From contig NC_051441.1 in the NCBI RefSeq assembly GCF_001649575.2, positions 10,293,308 through 10,357,307 of the forward strand: a stretch of 64,000 nucleotides of DNA. The letters run 5' to 3'. The stretch comes from Kryptolebias marmoratus. Lineage: Eukaryota > Chordata > Actinopteri > Cyprinodontiformes > Rivulidae. The translations under genes and the position numbers were made by a program. Under the pieces are notes generated by a model, which saw nothing but the letters and a program-made list of their open reading frames with translations, was not told the origin of the DNA and did not search any database. Shown here one piece after another: positions 1-12,490 of the stretch (position 1 is the first letter of the stretch; each line of letters begins with the position of its first letter).

Positions 1-59
1 TTGCTTTTGCTAAGTTGCTTAGCTGTGTCAGCTATCTTAAATAGGAATTACTACTAATG

Positions 60-185
60 TTCATCAGTTGTAGAGACATATCCAATGATGACTTTGTGTG
101 AGTTCTTTTCGTTAACACTATAAACAAACAAACACTCACAGACATGGGTAAAAACATTATAGCCGTTGCCTTTGCAGGGTAATAA
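60..185 (+). repeat. dispersed repeat family A, end fragment
   Basis: CACTCACAGACATGGGTAAA followed by AACATTATAGCCGTTGCCTT matches the right end of the copies at 6935-7345 and 42395-42835. Only this end is present. Confidence 0.5.
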
Positions 186-980
186 AAATCCCTGACTGGT
201 TACAAAAGCATTCTGCAGCTTTAGCCATCAACCTTAAATTAAGTTGATTGAATGATGGGTATCTCAAGCATTTCAGGAACTTCCTCAAATTTCTGTTTGT
301 TTTTTTCTTTTTGTCTGAAACCCTATACAGCATGTCTGTATCACTGTGACGTGTGTATTATAGGAGCTGCTCTTGTTTTCCTGCCAGTCTTGTTAACAGC
401 CTCAGAGTCGTGTGGAGAGACTCTTAGGAAAGCAGAGTCTTGGAGTCATTGCAGTAAAAACTGTCAAAACGAAGACTTTTGGAATCTAGTTGCAACTATT
501 CAAAAAGTGTATTAATATGCTTCTGTAGAAATTTAACATTATTCACAGTTTGTTTTTTATTCTGGATTAAAGTACAAAGTATTGCTAATGTTAAGCATAT
601 GTTTGTATTAAGATGACGGGCCACATCTTACTTCAACTGACAGATTAGTTATAAACCTGTCAGTTTTTATTTACAATAATGTTCCACTCACCCTGGCAAG
701 ATGCTTCTTTATCCACTCCTGCTCTTCTCTTCCTCTTCAGGTATTTTTAACCTGGAAGAAACACAGCAGTTGCATCTATTAATCAAATCATTTCCAACTT
801 ACTCCTCTCACCTCTTAGCTGGATATCAGCCATGCATTCATGCACTGTTAATTCCCCACAAGCAAAACAGGAAGTGTTTTTCCTGTTAATTGGTCAGATT
901 CCAGCTGTGTGCAGGAGCATGCTGAGCGCCAGCCGTCCGTGTGGCAACACAACAGGATGACGAGCGTGAAGGTGGTCACA

Positions 981-1031
981 CATTTAAGTCAACACATACA
1001 CATTAACAGTGTGTATGCGTTGACTTAAGTG
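981..1031. repeat. short near-perfect hairpin
   Basis: Arms 981-1003 and 1009-1031 pair over 23 positions with one A-C mismatch (994/1018) and two G-U type pairs, around the 5-base loop TAACA. The inner part of the left arm reads TTAAGTCAAC. Confidence 0.8.
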
Positions 1032-1777
1032 CAGTTTATTGTTTGGTTTTTACAGCAGTGTCTGGAAGGAGCTGAAACAATATTGTAGTTTTTTATTGGT
1101 TAAGCTGTGTCTGTCAAATTTAACCACATAAGACATTTTTATATATATTTCTGTATAAATTAAAGGGTTTGGGTGCAACTAGAGAGCTTTTTCTTTGAAA
1201 GAAACAGGAAAAGTATGTTGTTTCAGTCATGTACAGACAGCTTCGATTTTGTAATCACAACTGACATTGAGAACTTTTTTCACAGCGCTCGTCTGCTGAT
1301 TGCAACGTTGAGTGATTAGGTTTCAGCTTGATCCCTGGTGGCATTCAGATAAACCTATACACGCTGATTTTTTTTTTATTCTGAAGCTGCGTCTGGCTTC
1401 TCTAACTCTGAGGACAGCAGCAGATAGCGCCACTATTTGTGTCGCATGAGATGAGGCTGAAATGGATGTTAAGAAAAAGCGCAGCAGAGAACAAGATGTA
1501 ATGAGAGAGAGCAGCTCCGAATGTCAGCCCACATGAAAGCATGAAGACGATGCAGCTTTCTGTGACATCCAACATTTTGGACACAGCCATTAAGAGTTAA
1601 CTACTGGCCTCAATTGTCTAATATTTACAACTTTTTAATGACCAACTCAAGGACAAAGTTGTCTTCTGCAATTCTGGTTTTGATCAAACAGTGTAGCTGT
1701 GTGTGTGTGGGTGGGTGTGTGCATCTTTGCTTTGCTTGTACCCAGTTAGATCTAGTTCAAGGCTCATCTCCTAATTA

Positions 1778-1815
1778 CAGTGCTGGCCAGAAGTAATTAC
1801 AACCTTAGATTAAGA
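1778..1815. mobile_element. possible terminal fragment of a Tc1-like element
   Basis: ACAGTGCTGGCCAGAAGTAA resembles the terminal repeat start of teleost Tc1-like elements (typical ACAGTGCTGGCCAAAAGT). No transposase was seen next to it. Confidence 0.35.
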
Positions 1816-1979
1816 GTTGTTTTTTTTTTTTTTTTTTACAGACCCACTAAAATGCAGCAATTTGTGGTGTTTTAGGGGAATGGAACATCCTCCTTCTGCC
1901 TCTGTCTCTTATTACTTCACAAGAATTTGGGGGATTTTTTAGATCTGTGCAGATTTTCCATCTAACCTGAGTTATAGTC

Positions 1980-2560
1980 AAATGTAAAGCTTCACAGTGT
2001 TGGTGTTAAAGCTACTTATTTCAAAGTATGAAATCAAACATGAAACTGTTATCCTGAACTTTATCAAACAGTGCAGTTTGAAAGAGTTTTCTCCAGTAGT
2101 TTTCCAGCTATATTGATATACAATTCTAAAATGTGGGTATGCATTCAATGTAAACAAAGCATGGAAGCTTGAGACACATGATTAACCTACATTAGGATGG
2201 ATTTAGACTGTGTAGGTAAAACAAATACGGCAGAATCAGACTGACTGTACAATCTCAAAGAAAATGTTTTTGTGGAAATGTAAGAGTCACATCCAAACAC
2301 ACGCAAAACTTCTTCTAGACCAATAAGTTTTCCATTTCAGCCTAACATATCTATTTATATGCATACTTTACTCAACAAATCTGATTGTAAATGCGTACCC
2401 ATACATCAGAATTGTCGGACTTCTCAATCCCAAATGACTTTTCCAATGATGACCTATTTTCAGTCACTTCACCTGCTTCCGTAGGTAAACAAACACACAG
2501 GGTAGTTGACACCGGTTCACAAATTGTGCATAGGGAGACACTGACCATTAATATGAGAAA
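1980..2560 (+). repeat. dispersed repeat family B, copy 1
   Basis: It shares long stretches with 43640-44020 in the same orientation, for example CTCCAGTAGTTTTCCAG, ATATTGATAT, CATTCAATGTA and ACTCAACAAATCTGA. Copy 1 has about 150 extra bases in its middle. No open frame and no clear terminal repeats were seen. Confidence 0.75.
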
Positions 2561-3885
2561 ATTATTGTATAGATAAGGTTTCATACTTTGTGATTACCTT
2601 TAAACCTGTTCAACATGACTTCAACAAGCATATGTGTGACAGAATTTAGTTTGGCATTTGGGCTTAAACCGGGTCACTCTGAAGCCCTCAGATTACTTCA
2701 CGTGTGTGTGCATGTGGGTGTGTGTGTGTGTGTATTTATGCAAGGTTTTGAAGTGGTTCTTCTGAACGCATCATTTGGCTGCATCGGCAAGCTCTTCTTC
2801 AATTTGGCTTGGCAGGCGTACGGGCTGGGGTTTGCCTCAGCATACCGCCGGTTCAGCATTGATGTTTGAGGCCTTTGAAGCTAGAGGTTTTATTCCAGAC
2901 GCCTCTTATAAGGAGCAGCTCCAGCTTTGAGTTGTCAACCAGAGATGACAACACACCCCTCTGCTGTGCCACCCTGTGCGGGGAGGGGGAGCAGATTTGA
3001 CTTAAATTGTGACACAAGAAGGATTTCTTGAATTTTTTTCTCACTTTCACGTGGTCCTAAGGAAGCACACACACACAAACATGTTTCTGCCGCTTTGAAT
3101 CCCCTCTCCATGCTTCCTGAGAGTGTGCCCCACTCTTGTCCTCTGTTTCCTACTTCCAACTTCCAATATAGCTCCTCTCCTCCACCCCCCCCCCCAGGCC
3201 TCCTTGCCTCAGCACCTGACTTTTAACCCTCTAATCCCTCTGAGATAGAGGGTTGAATGCTTCAGGCACTCCCTCTAATTGGTGTAAAACTAAGCTCTGA
3301 GAGACCCTGACAGTTTTAAGGAAGTAAGATTTGTGTTGCAGTCAATTATAACCTCATCGGAACTGCGATAAAACTTTATTTTCTAGTCCTTTTTAAAAAA
3401 AACAAATGAACTGTCATCATAATCGTGGTCTGTAGAGAATTTAGACATCAGTGCTCTTTTCCTCCCGAGCTCTTTGGCACAGATAATGAAATGCCAGCCT
3501 TGATTTTGTAAAAAAAAAACAAAAAACAACTAAACAAAACAAAAAGAATAATAATAGATAAAAGGACACACTGACACAATATAACCAGCTCTGAACAATT
3601 GGTGTTATTTCACAACATCCCTGTCACACACTGTGTGAGAGCAGGTCTGTGTCTAATTGTTTAAACCAGATTCTTTGACAGAGGGCTTCTTCTGCTTAGT
3701 CTGCTCTCCGGCCACACACAGACGCCGCAAAATAATCCACCCATTGTGCATTACAGCGTCTGATTCCCTTGATGTTCGCACTAGCACACGTTTTATACAG
3801 CAAATATTTTGACAAGCTGTGATTTGCATCACTTGTGCTTGAGATACAGAAGTAATTTTACTCATTTTGTTTATTTGTCTCATTA

Positions 3886-4410
3886 TTGCCCGCCAGCGAA
3901 GGCGGTGAGGTCTTTGCCCGTGTCCATGTGTGCGTCTGTGTGTGTTTGTCTTTAGAATTAGCCTTCTCTTGTAAAGCACTTGATGGATTTTAATGAAACT
4001 TCAGAGAGTAATCGGTGAATTTACGCCTGCAACTGATTACATTCAAGATAACTGGCACAGCCGCTGATCCTACAAAGCACAAAATGATTTTAAATCCATC
4101 AATTTTAAAGATACAGTGCTAAGATTTAGTATAGTTGTAACTGAGAGTCGTTTATCTACAACTGAATAATGTTTGGAGTGAATTGCCACAATGAATCAAC
4201 ATTAGCCCACACAAAAAAGGCTATAACTTTATCAATTTTACAGATATTGAGCTAAAACTAGAATCTGAGAGTCATTCACAACACCTATTTTCAAGGTTTG
4301 ACCAAAACAACTACAACTTTGCTATTTCTCATTATAAAAAGATCTTAGTCTAAATCTCTGACATGAATGATGGTGGGCAATATGGATTCCTTCAAGGACT
4401 CTAGGTCTTT
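3886..4410 (-). repeat. dispersed repeat family A, long copy, inverted
   Basis: Its inverse matches 42395-42835 and 6935-7345. It contains GCGAAGGCGGTGAGG, GGATTTTAATGAAACTTCAG, GAGCTAAAACTAGAA, AAGGTTTGACCAAAAC and TTCCTTCAAGGA. It resembles a repeat widespread in fish and other animals (core GGATTTTGATGAAATTTTCAG). Confidence 0.65.
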
Positions 4411-5689
4411 AATATTCACCTAAACTATTCACCCTTTCAGACTTCTTTCACTTAGTCTCTTAGCAGTGAGGAGTTTGAGTGTCAGCAAGTAACTTCACTA
4501 ACAGTTTGCTGAGAGCAAAGTAAGACACTAAAGAAGACTAGGGAAAAAAGAACTCTTCTGGCACACTTCTGCATTCTTTATAGCATCAATCACTCTTTTG
4601 TGCTGCTGTGTCCATCTGTAGCCTAAAGTTTCTCCACATTAGTGAGGGATAATTGGCCTCCTGTGGCTGCTCCGTTATGTCTGGTAGCTTAATATATTAC
4701 CAGATCGCAACAATTACATGCTGTCAATGACAGAGTAGCTTCTTTTATGGCATAATGACGGTCTGTGAGGTATCACATGGGGATAAAACAAGCAGTTCCC
4801 CAGTAATGGGTTGTTAGCGGTGCTATTGGAGCAGTTTGGTCTGCATGTTTGCCCCCAGGAAAGTGTTGGTGGGTTGGTGGGTCTGACTGGGAGCCACAGG
4901 AGAAACGATGCTAATCTGATGAAAAAATGAGAGCATTGTAGAAGACTGTTCTTATGGCACACACAATTAGTTAATTTATTAGCCTGGTGATGTTTTACTG
5001 TGATAATTTTTGTTGTAAAATATTTTTTAAAAGTCTAGTGTGAACAGTTTGTGTTTATGTTGGCAAACAGTTCGGAAAGTTAGGAGGAAATAAAGATGAC
5101 AGTTACATGTATCTTGACTTTTAGTGAACAGAGGTTTGTCTAAACATGTCGAGTCACATCACTTAATATTGTATGTTGGTTTAAAGCTGGTGCAGGTCAC
5201 TCAGAGATTTAATCTTGCAGGAATTTGACCTCACAGCTCTGCTGCACGCTTGCTGGAGGAAACTGACATTTGTCTCATGTCTGTGTTTACTTTTTCCTCA
5301 CATTCAAGCAACTACTTCATTCATCTTGCTCCTGCACTGAAAGGCCCTCAGCTGAAAGCCGAGTCGCTAAGCTGCTGCAGATTCAGCAGCTTTGGGAACT
5401 TGTGCCTGTTTTGAGTTATATTTAAAAAAATGATCTAATCTAATTGTTGCTGTACTGGTAGCAGTGATGGACATATTTAATGTTGTAGAGTGGCATATGG
5501 CTGTAATAGGGCCATGCAAAATATATATTTATGCCTATTTGTTTTTCTTCTGATGGACGTTTAATCACAGGAAAGACAGACTTTTCTGCTCACTTTTATT
5601 TGTTTTGAGCCCTAAAATGACCAACAATAGATGCACAGGCTTTAAATGTTTTGACCTCTGTGGTTTTATAGAGGCCAGTGAGTGTCCTG

Positions 5690-5915
5690 TTGGATTTTAT
5701 GCTGTGGGACTCTCCCCTTCGCGCAGTTCCAAAAACAGCCATCCTCTGTGGTGAGCTGAGCTCGGTGCGGTCCAGACACTCGGCTCGGTCCCTGCGTGCT
5801 GCACGGCGTCTTGCGGTCCAACACCAGCCCGCCTCATTACCGCCCCGACGGCTCCGTTTGCGCAAGGCTTTGCGTTTTTACGCGTTTCTCCAAACGCAGA
5901 GGAACGCGCCTTTAA
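5690..5915. promoter_or_regulatory. CpG-rich patch in the presumed coro7 intron
   Basis: A GC- and CpG-rich block set in AT-rich DNA, about 450 bases from the second CpG-rich block at 6373-6720. Together they look like a promoter region split by an AT-rich (ATT)n stretch. No coding match. Confidence 0.35.
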
Positions 5916-6299
5916 TTCTACCTTTTAAAAAAAATCTGATCCATTAGCTAACAATAAACTTCAAATTAAAAAGTCGACAGCAGAGTAGCCTATCCAGGCA
6001 GCTTCATACAAAAATACATCCTCTTTTTTTACTTTGCTACAGGTCTTTATGTTGTGGTTTACGTGCATTAAAATCAGTGTTGAAAAGCAAAAACACTGGA
6101 TTGTTTTAGTATGTTTTTATCATAACAGAAACAATGCAAGTCACTCAAGTTTAAGGTTTTAAATTTTTTCCAGAATAAGCATTAAACCCCTTTAGCTTTT
6201 AAATTTAAATTATAATGGAGTTCGTGCTTATAATATTCTATCCAATCCCAGTTGTGCTTACAGCTTCTTACATCTACAGCGGCACCGGTCAAAACGTAT

Positions 6300-6301
<2 letters not shown>

Positions 6302-6346
<45 letters not shown>

Positions 6347-6347
6347 T
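6302..6347 (+). repeat. (ATT)n microsatellite
   Basis: About 15 tandem ATT units, between the two CpG-rich blocks. Confidence 0.95.
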
Positions 6348-6372
6348 AGTTAGTAAAGCAGGAAACTCTTAC

Positions 6373-6720
6373 CCGTCACTTTGAATGTGAGGTTGGGAGC
6401 GCAGTGTCGCGCTTGTGTCCAAGAAGAAGCAGATCACCGATGTTAACTCCACAAACTGGGCTCTTCATCCGCGTGTGAGCTTTAAAATGGATCTAAAAGT
6501 TGGGCTTTTCTGTGTGTGGACGGAAAGCTATTAACTCGTGAAATCCACGGAGAGGTACACCAGCCTCCACGTCAAGGAATGCGCCGAAGCGAAGTGCCGA
6601 CTCCCTGGACAAAAAGCGCTTTATTGGAGAGCAGCGAGCAGCGAGGAGGGATGGGAGGAGCGAGCCGAGGCGCGCTGCGAACAAAAAAAAACAAAAAAAA
6701 AACAACTCACCTTGCAGCCC
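6373..6720 (-). other. possible antisense 5' non-coding exon (vasorin-like position)
   Basis: On the minus strand a CpG-rich stretch ends AGTGACGG|GTAAGAG, a strong donor. It lies in the presumed coro7 intron on the opposite strand. In human, VASN is nested in a CORO7 intron in this relation, has a non-coding first exon, and its whole coding part is in exon 2. No vasorin-sized open frame exists to the left in the window, so the coding exon would be beyond position 1. Identity is inferred from position only. Confidence 0.35.
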
Positions 6721-6934
6721 GAGTGCTCAGGAAATTCCAGCCTTCTTTATGTTCACCATCTAAGTCCTTCCTGCACGACCTGTTTGGAGCATGAGACGTT
6801 ACAGGTTTCATTTTAACTGCATCCAAGGTTGCAGCGTTTTATTCGATTTAATGTTTCTCAGTATAAAGTGTGCAGATGATGCAGATAATTCAGCTTCCTG
6901 GGTTCATCAAAAGGTAGCTTGATCATATACCTGG

Positions 6935-7345
6935 GATTGGCACTCTTTGAAGGAATGCTTATCGCCCGCCGCCTGTCATGCCAGATATTTAAACTCAGAA
7001 GGTTTTATGTTAAGAAATGAGAGAGCTGGAGCCGTTTTTGGTTAAATCTTAAAAATAACGTTAACCACAATACCATGTGATATAAGTGTTGCGAATGACT
7101 CAACTGTTACCACATCAAATTTTAGATCAGGGTCTGTAAAATTGACTGATTTGTAGCAATGTTTGTATTGGCTAATGTCATTTAGCTGTGGTGGCCATCT
7201 TAACTTGGGTTGGCTCCAAAGGTTAATCAGTTGAGTGATTAATTTCTGCAAGCTTCATGTAAAGCCATCCTGTGGTTCATGAGATATTTTGCTAACAGAC
7301 AAGGGCAAAAACATTGTAGCTCTGTCTTCGCCTTTTGTTTGCGAA
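6935..7345 (+). repeat. dispersed repeat family A, copy
   Basis: It begins CTTTGAAGGAATGCTTATCG and ends GGGCAAAAACATTGTAGCTC with CTTCGCC. It is in the same orientation as 42395-42835 and lies just next to the CpG-rich block. Confidence 0.6.
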
Positions 7346-8040
7346 CAGTAAAATATGCATGAAATGAAACTGATAAATAGAAAAAAACATGCAGTAACTT
7401 ATAGTAATGTTAGACTTTATTAAGTTTATTATCTGTTCATGCTCTTCATCCTGATTGCCTCCACAGTAAACTTGCGGTACACATATGGTTGCTCCATCTT
7501 CAAGCTAAGAGAGCTATCATGCTTCCTAATGCACTGGCAGCTGGGAGACTATTTCCATGTCAGCCAGTCACTGCAAGGTGCAGTAAGGTGATAGCTCTGG
7601 AGAAGTGTGACACTTCCAGTGTGTACTTTTAGCCACATGTCACTAAATTACACAGAGACCTGCAGCCTCCTCTTCCTCAGATTTATATTTCTTTGCCCCT
7701 GTGCCTTCCTGCAGAAGATCTGTTTTCACCACATGTTGGTAAAAAACTGTAAAAATAACCGAAACCATGACAAATCTTTCACTCTTCCTGTGTTACTGAC
7801 TCCCAAACTCCAACAAGAAAATTATTCAACATGCAGCCCTCTCTCTGACCCGTATGTGTCTCCTGAAACCAACCCCCCACCTCAGAATCCTCTGGACAAG
7901 AGGGGCTTTGGTTCCACTTGTTGAGCCATGCTCACTGTGTACATTTTACCCTTTTTTCATAGAAGTCTGTGGTTTCTGAATGTCTTGACCTCACTCTCAT
8001 CCTGCTTCTACAGTAAGAACTATTATCCAAATAACACACA

Positions 8041-8041
<1 letters not shown>

Positions 8042-8086
<45 letters not shown>
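8042..8086 (+). repeat. (CA)n microsatellite
   Basis: About 22 tandem CA units, uninterrupted. Confidence 0.95.
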
Positions 8087-8088
<2 letters not shown>

Positions 8089-10399
8089 ACCATCTGCAAG
8101 GTATTACAGACAATTACTGGAACAGGGAAATGATTTTACACCTACCCCGCAGGGTCTAAATGCACCTCCTCAGTCATTCCCGCTGCTAAGTTGTACATGT
8201 TTAGGAAACAGAAAGAAAGAATCCAACTATATTTGAACTTTTCTGTACTTTGTCACACACAATCAAGCCTCACAAAGTTAATGCTTGGCCCAGGTTGCTA
8301 ATATTGATCAAACATTGAAGGCAGTGTTTTTAGTCTCATTTTCTTACACATAAATATAAATCTATTTTGCTGCAAGAAATGGAAGTCTAACTAGGATGAA
8401 TTAATCAATAAATGTAAAGAAAAAAAAACTGAGCTTAATCTTTTTCACATCTACTTTAGGTTAACATAACCACTTATATCTCTGTAATGACTGATAGGTT
8501 TGTAAGTGATTTCACTGTAATATTTTCCACAAAAAAAAGTATCTCATTTTGATGTTGTATAAAAACAAAATATAGAATTTTGGAAAATAAATATTGTTTT
8601 TTATTTATTAACTTAAAAATATATATTTTATTCCCAAATGGTTGGATTTCTTAACTTGTAAAAACATTTAACAAGATTTACTACTAAAATCAAACAATCA
8701 GCTATCCTGTTGTATATATTTAAAAGGTAGTTGTTTTCATACCATAAAAAAAAAATTCAAAGAAAAATGAATAATATTACCAAATCGATTGCAGCTGTTC
8801 TCATTGTCAGGCAGATTTAGAAGAAGGCGTGTGGATAGATTTCTGAGTCATTTTATTTAACAGTTGGGGTTTCTGCTTCTGTTGAAGTCAGACAGATCCA
8901 GAATACGTTTGTGTTGACCAAATGGGGGCATTTGGTCAGGAGTGTAAATCCCAGTCCAGTGGCTGTGGTGCCGTTACCTCGTTGGGCTCCTAATCACCAT
9001 GGTTCTGTAAAAGATGGTGAGGCAGCGCGTAACACTGCCCAGGAAAACCAATAAAACACTGATGCTGAGCCGAGCCAATTCCTGCCCACTAAGAGGCATG
9101 TCTGCCACACAGAAGCATGTCTGACGGGCATTTCTTTTTGTTTTTAATCAGTTTTCAAAAACAGTCCACTCTTATATTCACTTTTAATCTCTTTGAATTC
9201 TGTTCTTTATTTACTCCTTCAAGTATGTTTACGTGTTTTGGCTCAATGATTCATGAAAACTTTTATAGTTTGTTCCAGTTTCACTGTAAGTTCACATTTA
9301 ACCGACATTTGTGGATCTTGCACTGATCAAGGTGGATATAAACTTACATGTGATTTATTGTTAGGAATTATACTATCCTGAAGAAGAATCCAAAACATGC
9401 AGAAAAAAGAAAAAAGTAATGTGATTTAAATGAAAGACTGTAGTTTAATAAGAGGATATATTTCCAGTTTTACTCTTCTTCAATGATCATTTGGAAATAA
9501 AAATCTGGATTCTAATTTGTTTATTGATGTGCAAAGTAGGTGTTATAGTATAATGTTTTCATGTTTGTATTCTTTTCAATATTTTTACTTTCATGTACAC
9601 TCATTTAACTGTTCATTTGTGTTTTGGGGGCAAGAATGCCATCTTTCCCCCACAACTTATGGTCACGAATAAATGTACGTGTGGGCTGCCTAGAAACGCT
9701 GCTGTGCCATCATTGCAACGCCCAAGTTTCTTCCCACAGTATCCTTAAACCATACAGCTTGAGACAACATTCATGGGAAATATGGTGCAATGCAAAGGAG
9801 GAGGAACCCAAGAAAGGAGAGGAAGAAATGAGGAGCACGCAGGGTTAATTAGAAGCTCCAATGGGAACCAGAATGTGTCGAAGAAAAAAATACAGCTAGT
9901 GAAGAGAGGAGTAATGAGAGCTCCGAAAGCAGAAGTTGTTAATGTTTGTGTGAAAGCAAACACCTAATTATGCCATCAAATACACCAAATGTTGACTGTT
10001 CCCACCTATCTTTTGTTGTCAGTTTTACCCATCCATTATATAAGTCATATAAAACTGTCCTCTTTAGAGGAAGCTGTAGGAAATACAACAAGTGTATGTT
10101 TTATCTTCACAAGTCCTGTTATTCAACCTTAGTTAGTTAGAACCAGTGTGGCTCAAGGATCAGTTTGTAACTTTAGTGAACTACAACAGGGTGAAAAGGC
10201 TGTTTACTCAAAATGTATTTTTACCCTTTCTCACCATTAGTCATTGAGAGGGGGTTATATGTTCAGTAAGTGGACCTGGCTCCAGGCAACACAAGAGTTT
10301 TACATATGGTTCTTGTTTTTCATAATGTTATTAGTTTTTGGGTTTTATTCTTCTTCAGGATCATAATCATTTTAGTCTTATATGCAGTTCCCTCCAGCC

Positions 10400-10440
10400 T
10401 GATTTTGGCATTTTGGTCTCATCAGAGCACACTGAGCGTC
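10400..10440 (-). mobile_element. possible Tc1-like transposase remnant
   Basis: On the minus strand TGCTCTGATGAGACCAAAAT reads CSDETK in one frame, the usual sequence around the second Asp of Tc1-like DDE transposases in fish. No longer match was seen, so it is only a scrap. Confidence 0.35.
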
Positions 10441-12149
10441 TTGTTTTGGGCTCATTAACATGAAAAGGCCCTCACCACAAAGACCTCAAGCAGTTGTATG
10501 TATGATTTTTAATGATTACTGGAGCATGCAGAAAAAGACAAGGCAGCAAATAAACATTAAGACCTTTAGGGAGGTCAGACTGTAGTTGACTTAGAGGTTT
10601 ACTCGTCTGTTGTTCTTGAAGTGAGACAGACAGCACAGCTGGTTCCTTAGCTTTGAAACTTTTCAACTTCTGACCCACAAAATAATCATGGTAGAGACTT
10701 GCAACCTCAACTATCGCTTGCTAAAGTATAAAATTACTGCTAATAAGCCAATTAAACTAGATCTGTGTTAGCTGTGGTAACATAAATTCATTGGCAGAGC
10801 AGTTAGAACTGGCCATGTATTCTCGCATGAGTTAAAATCACTGGAAGGGATTTCAGTATTTTGTTAACGCTCTGATGTGAGAATTGGAGGGGGAGTAGAT
10901 GCAGAGTGATCCTACGGAGCCGGTGTGGGATAGGAGGGGAATAGGTTGGGTTGAGAGGGCCTGTGGCTGACCTCCACTCCCTTGGTCACTTTAGGACAGG
11001 GTCATGGAAAAGTGGCATTTTCCCATGAGATCTTTATTGCTTTCTTAAATTTGTTCAGTTTTTTTAGTTCTGCCAACAATGCCGGCACTGTTTGGGCAGC
11101 TTCTTTTGGTGGCCAAATTTATTTAACAAATGTATGAAAATAAATGCTACAGAAACCAGTCGGGATTCTATGAAGATGCATGTCAACTCATTCCTTATTA
11201 CCTGCTCTTTTGGCGACAACTCGTCGTCTGCTCACTTCTTCATTCCTCTCAGCCTTATTCTTACTCTGCACTTTGGCATTTCAGGTATTGAGTAAGAGCA
11301 GCATGCCTGTGGTTCAGCGCAAAAGTGGCAGCAGCTTAGTTTAAGAATGCTTACTGTGACTGCACTGCTGTATCAGACAGAAACTCTACTAACAGGACGA
11401 TGAGAGCAGCCATTCAGATCACATCAGGTTGGACCGGTGCTCTCAGATGAGAGGTTTTTATTTTTTATACTTGACGTAAAACTTTAGATATACTATATCA
11501 GAGAAAACTTTTTTACTAGGAGTTATTTTGTTGTTGCTGTGAAAACTTTGAGGGTTTGAACTGAGGGCTTTTTCCAAGAGTTTGAGTAATGTGTGTGATT
11601 ATACTGTATATATGTTAAAAAAAAAAAAACTAGTAGAATAAAAGGAATGATGGGAGCCAAGTGTCATCCTAGTCCCTAAAATCAGCTGCAATTAAAATAG
11701 GAAGACAGAAATTATAAAAGAGCTTTGGTATAATCCTGTTACATTCTTATCCCAGTATATTACAAAGATGCAATTAAGGCCTCAGGAGATTGTGTAAACT
11801 TGTGAAAAGGTATTGTGGCATAGTATGTCTTCTTTAAGGAATTCAGATTAGCTTTAATGTTCAAGTTCTCTGTGTTTTATAATAACACAAGACTTTTTTT
11901 CTAAAGCTTCGGTGTTTTACTATAACTTGACAGTCGCTGAGTAATTTGCCTCTAAAATGACCTGCATGGTTAAACAAAAGAAGTTAAACACAAACAACCA
12001 CACAGATAACGGGTGTGTGTCACACTGCACTGATAACCGTGACATGAAGAGATTGATGCGAAGGTCTTGACATTAAGAGGAGGTCAAGTAGTTGATTAAA
12101 TGAGAGAAATGAGATGTAGGGAGCTGCTCTGGTTTTTGCTGTCATTATT

Positions 12150-12490
12150 ATCGCCTGCGGCCAAAGGCAAAAAGCAATAGTGGAGGCATTCCAATTCAAG
12201 ATGGCCACTGTAGCTATTTGACATTAGCCAACGCAAAAATGACTCAGTCAGTTTTACAGATATTGAGCTAAAACTTAGTGTGGTTGTAGCTCAAAGTAGT
12301 CCTCAACAAATACTTTAAGCGCTAACAGTTCATGTGAAATTGCATGAGATAAAGCATGTTATTTACAAGGTTTGACCAAAACAGCTACAACTCCTTTCTT
12401 TTCTCATCATAACATGATTTTAGTTTTAAACTCCGGCATGAAAGGCAGCTGGCGATATGCATTCCTTCAAGGAATACTAAGCCTTTACTT
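12150..12490 (-). repeat. dispersed repeat family A, copy, inverted
   Basis: It contains TTACAGATATTGAGCTAAAA, AAGGTTTGACCAAAACAG and ATATGCATTCCTTCAAGGAA, as in the inverted copy at 3886-4410. Confidence 0.65.

Noticed and set aside
981..1031. The hairpin as a microRNA gene
   Set aside because: The stem-loop is only about 51 bases with a 5-base loop, shorter than usual animal precursors, and the flanks do not extend the stem.
5596..5947. Overlapping 89-codon frames on both strands at the CpG-rich patch
   Set aside because: Both are Arg/Ala-rich frames expected from GC-rich DNA, with no similarity. The patch is better read as promoter-like.
7607..8236. Two adjacent plus-strand frames of about 100 codons
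   Set aside because: The second is built on the (CA)n repeat (Thr-His run), and neither matches a known family or coronin exons.
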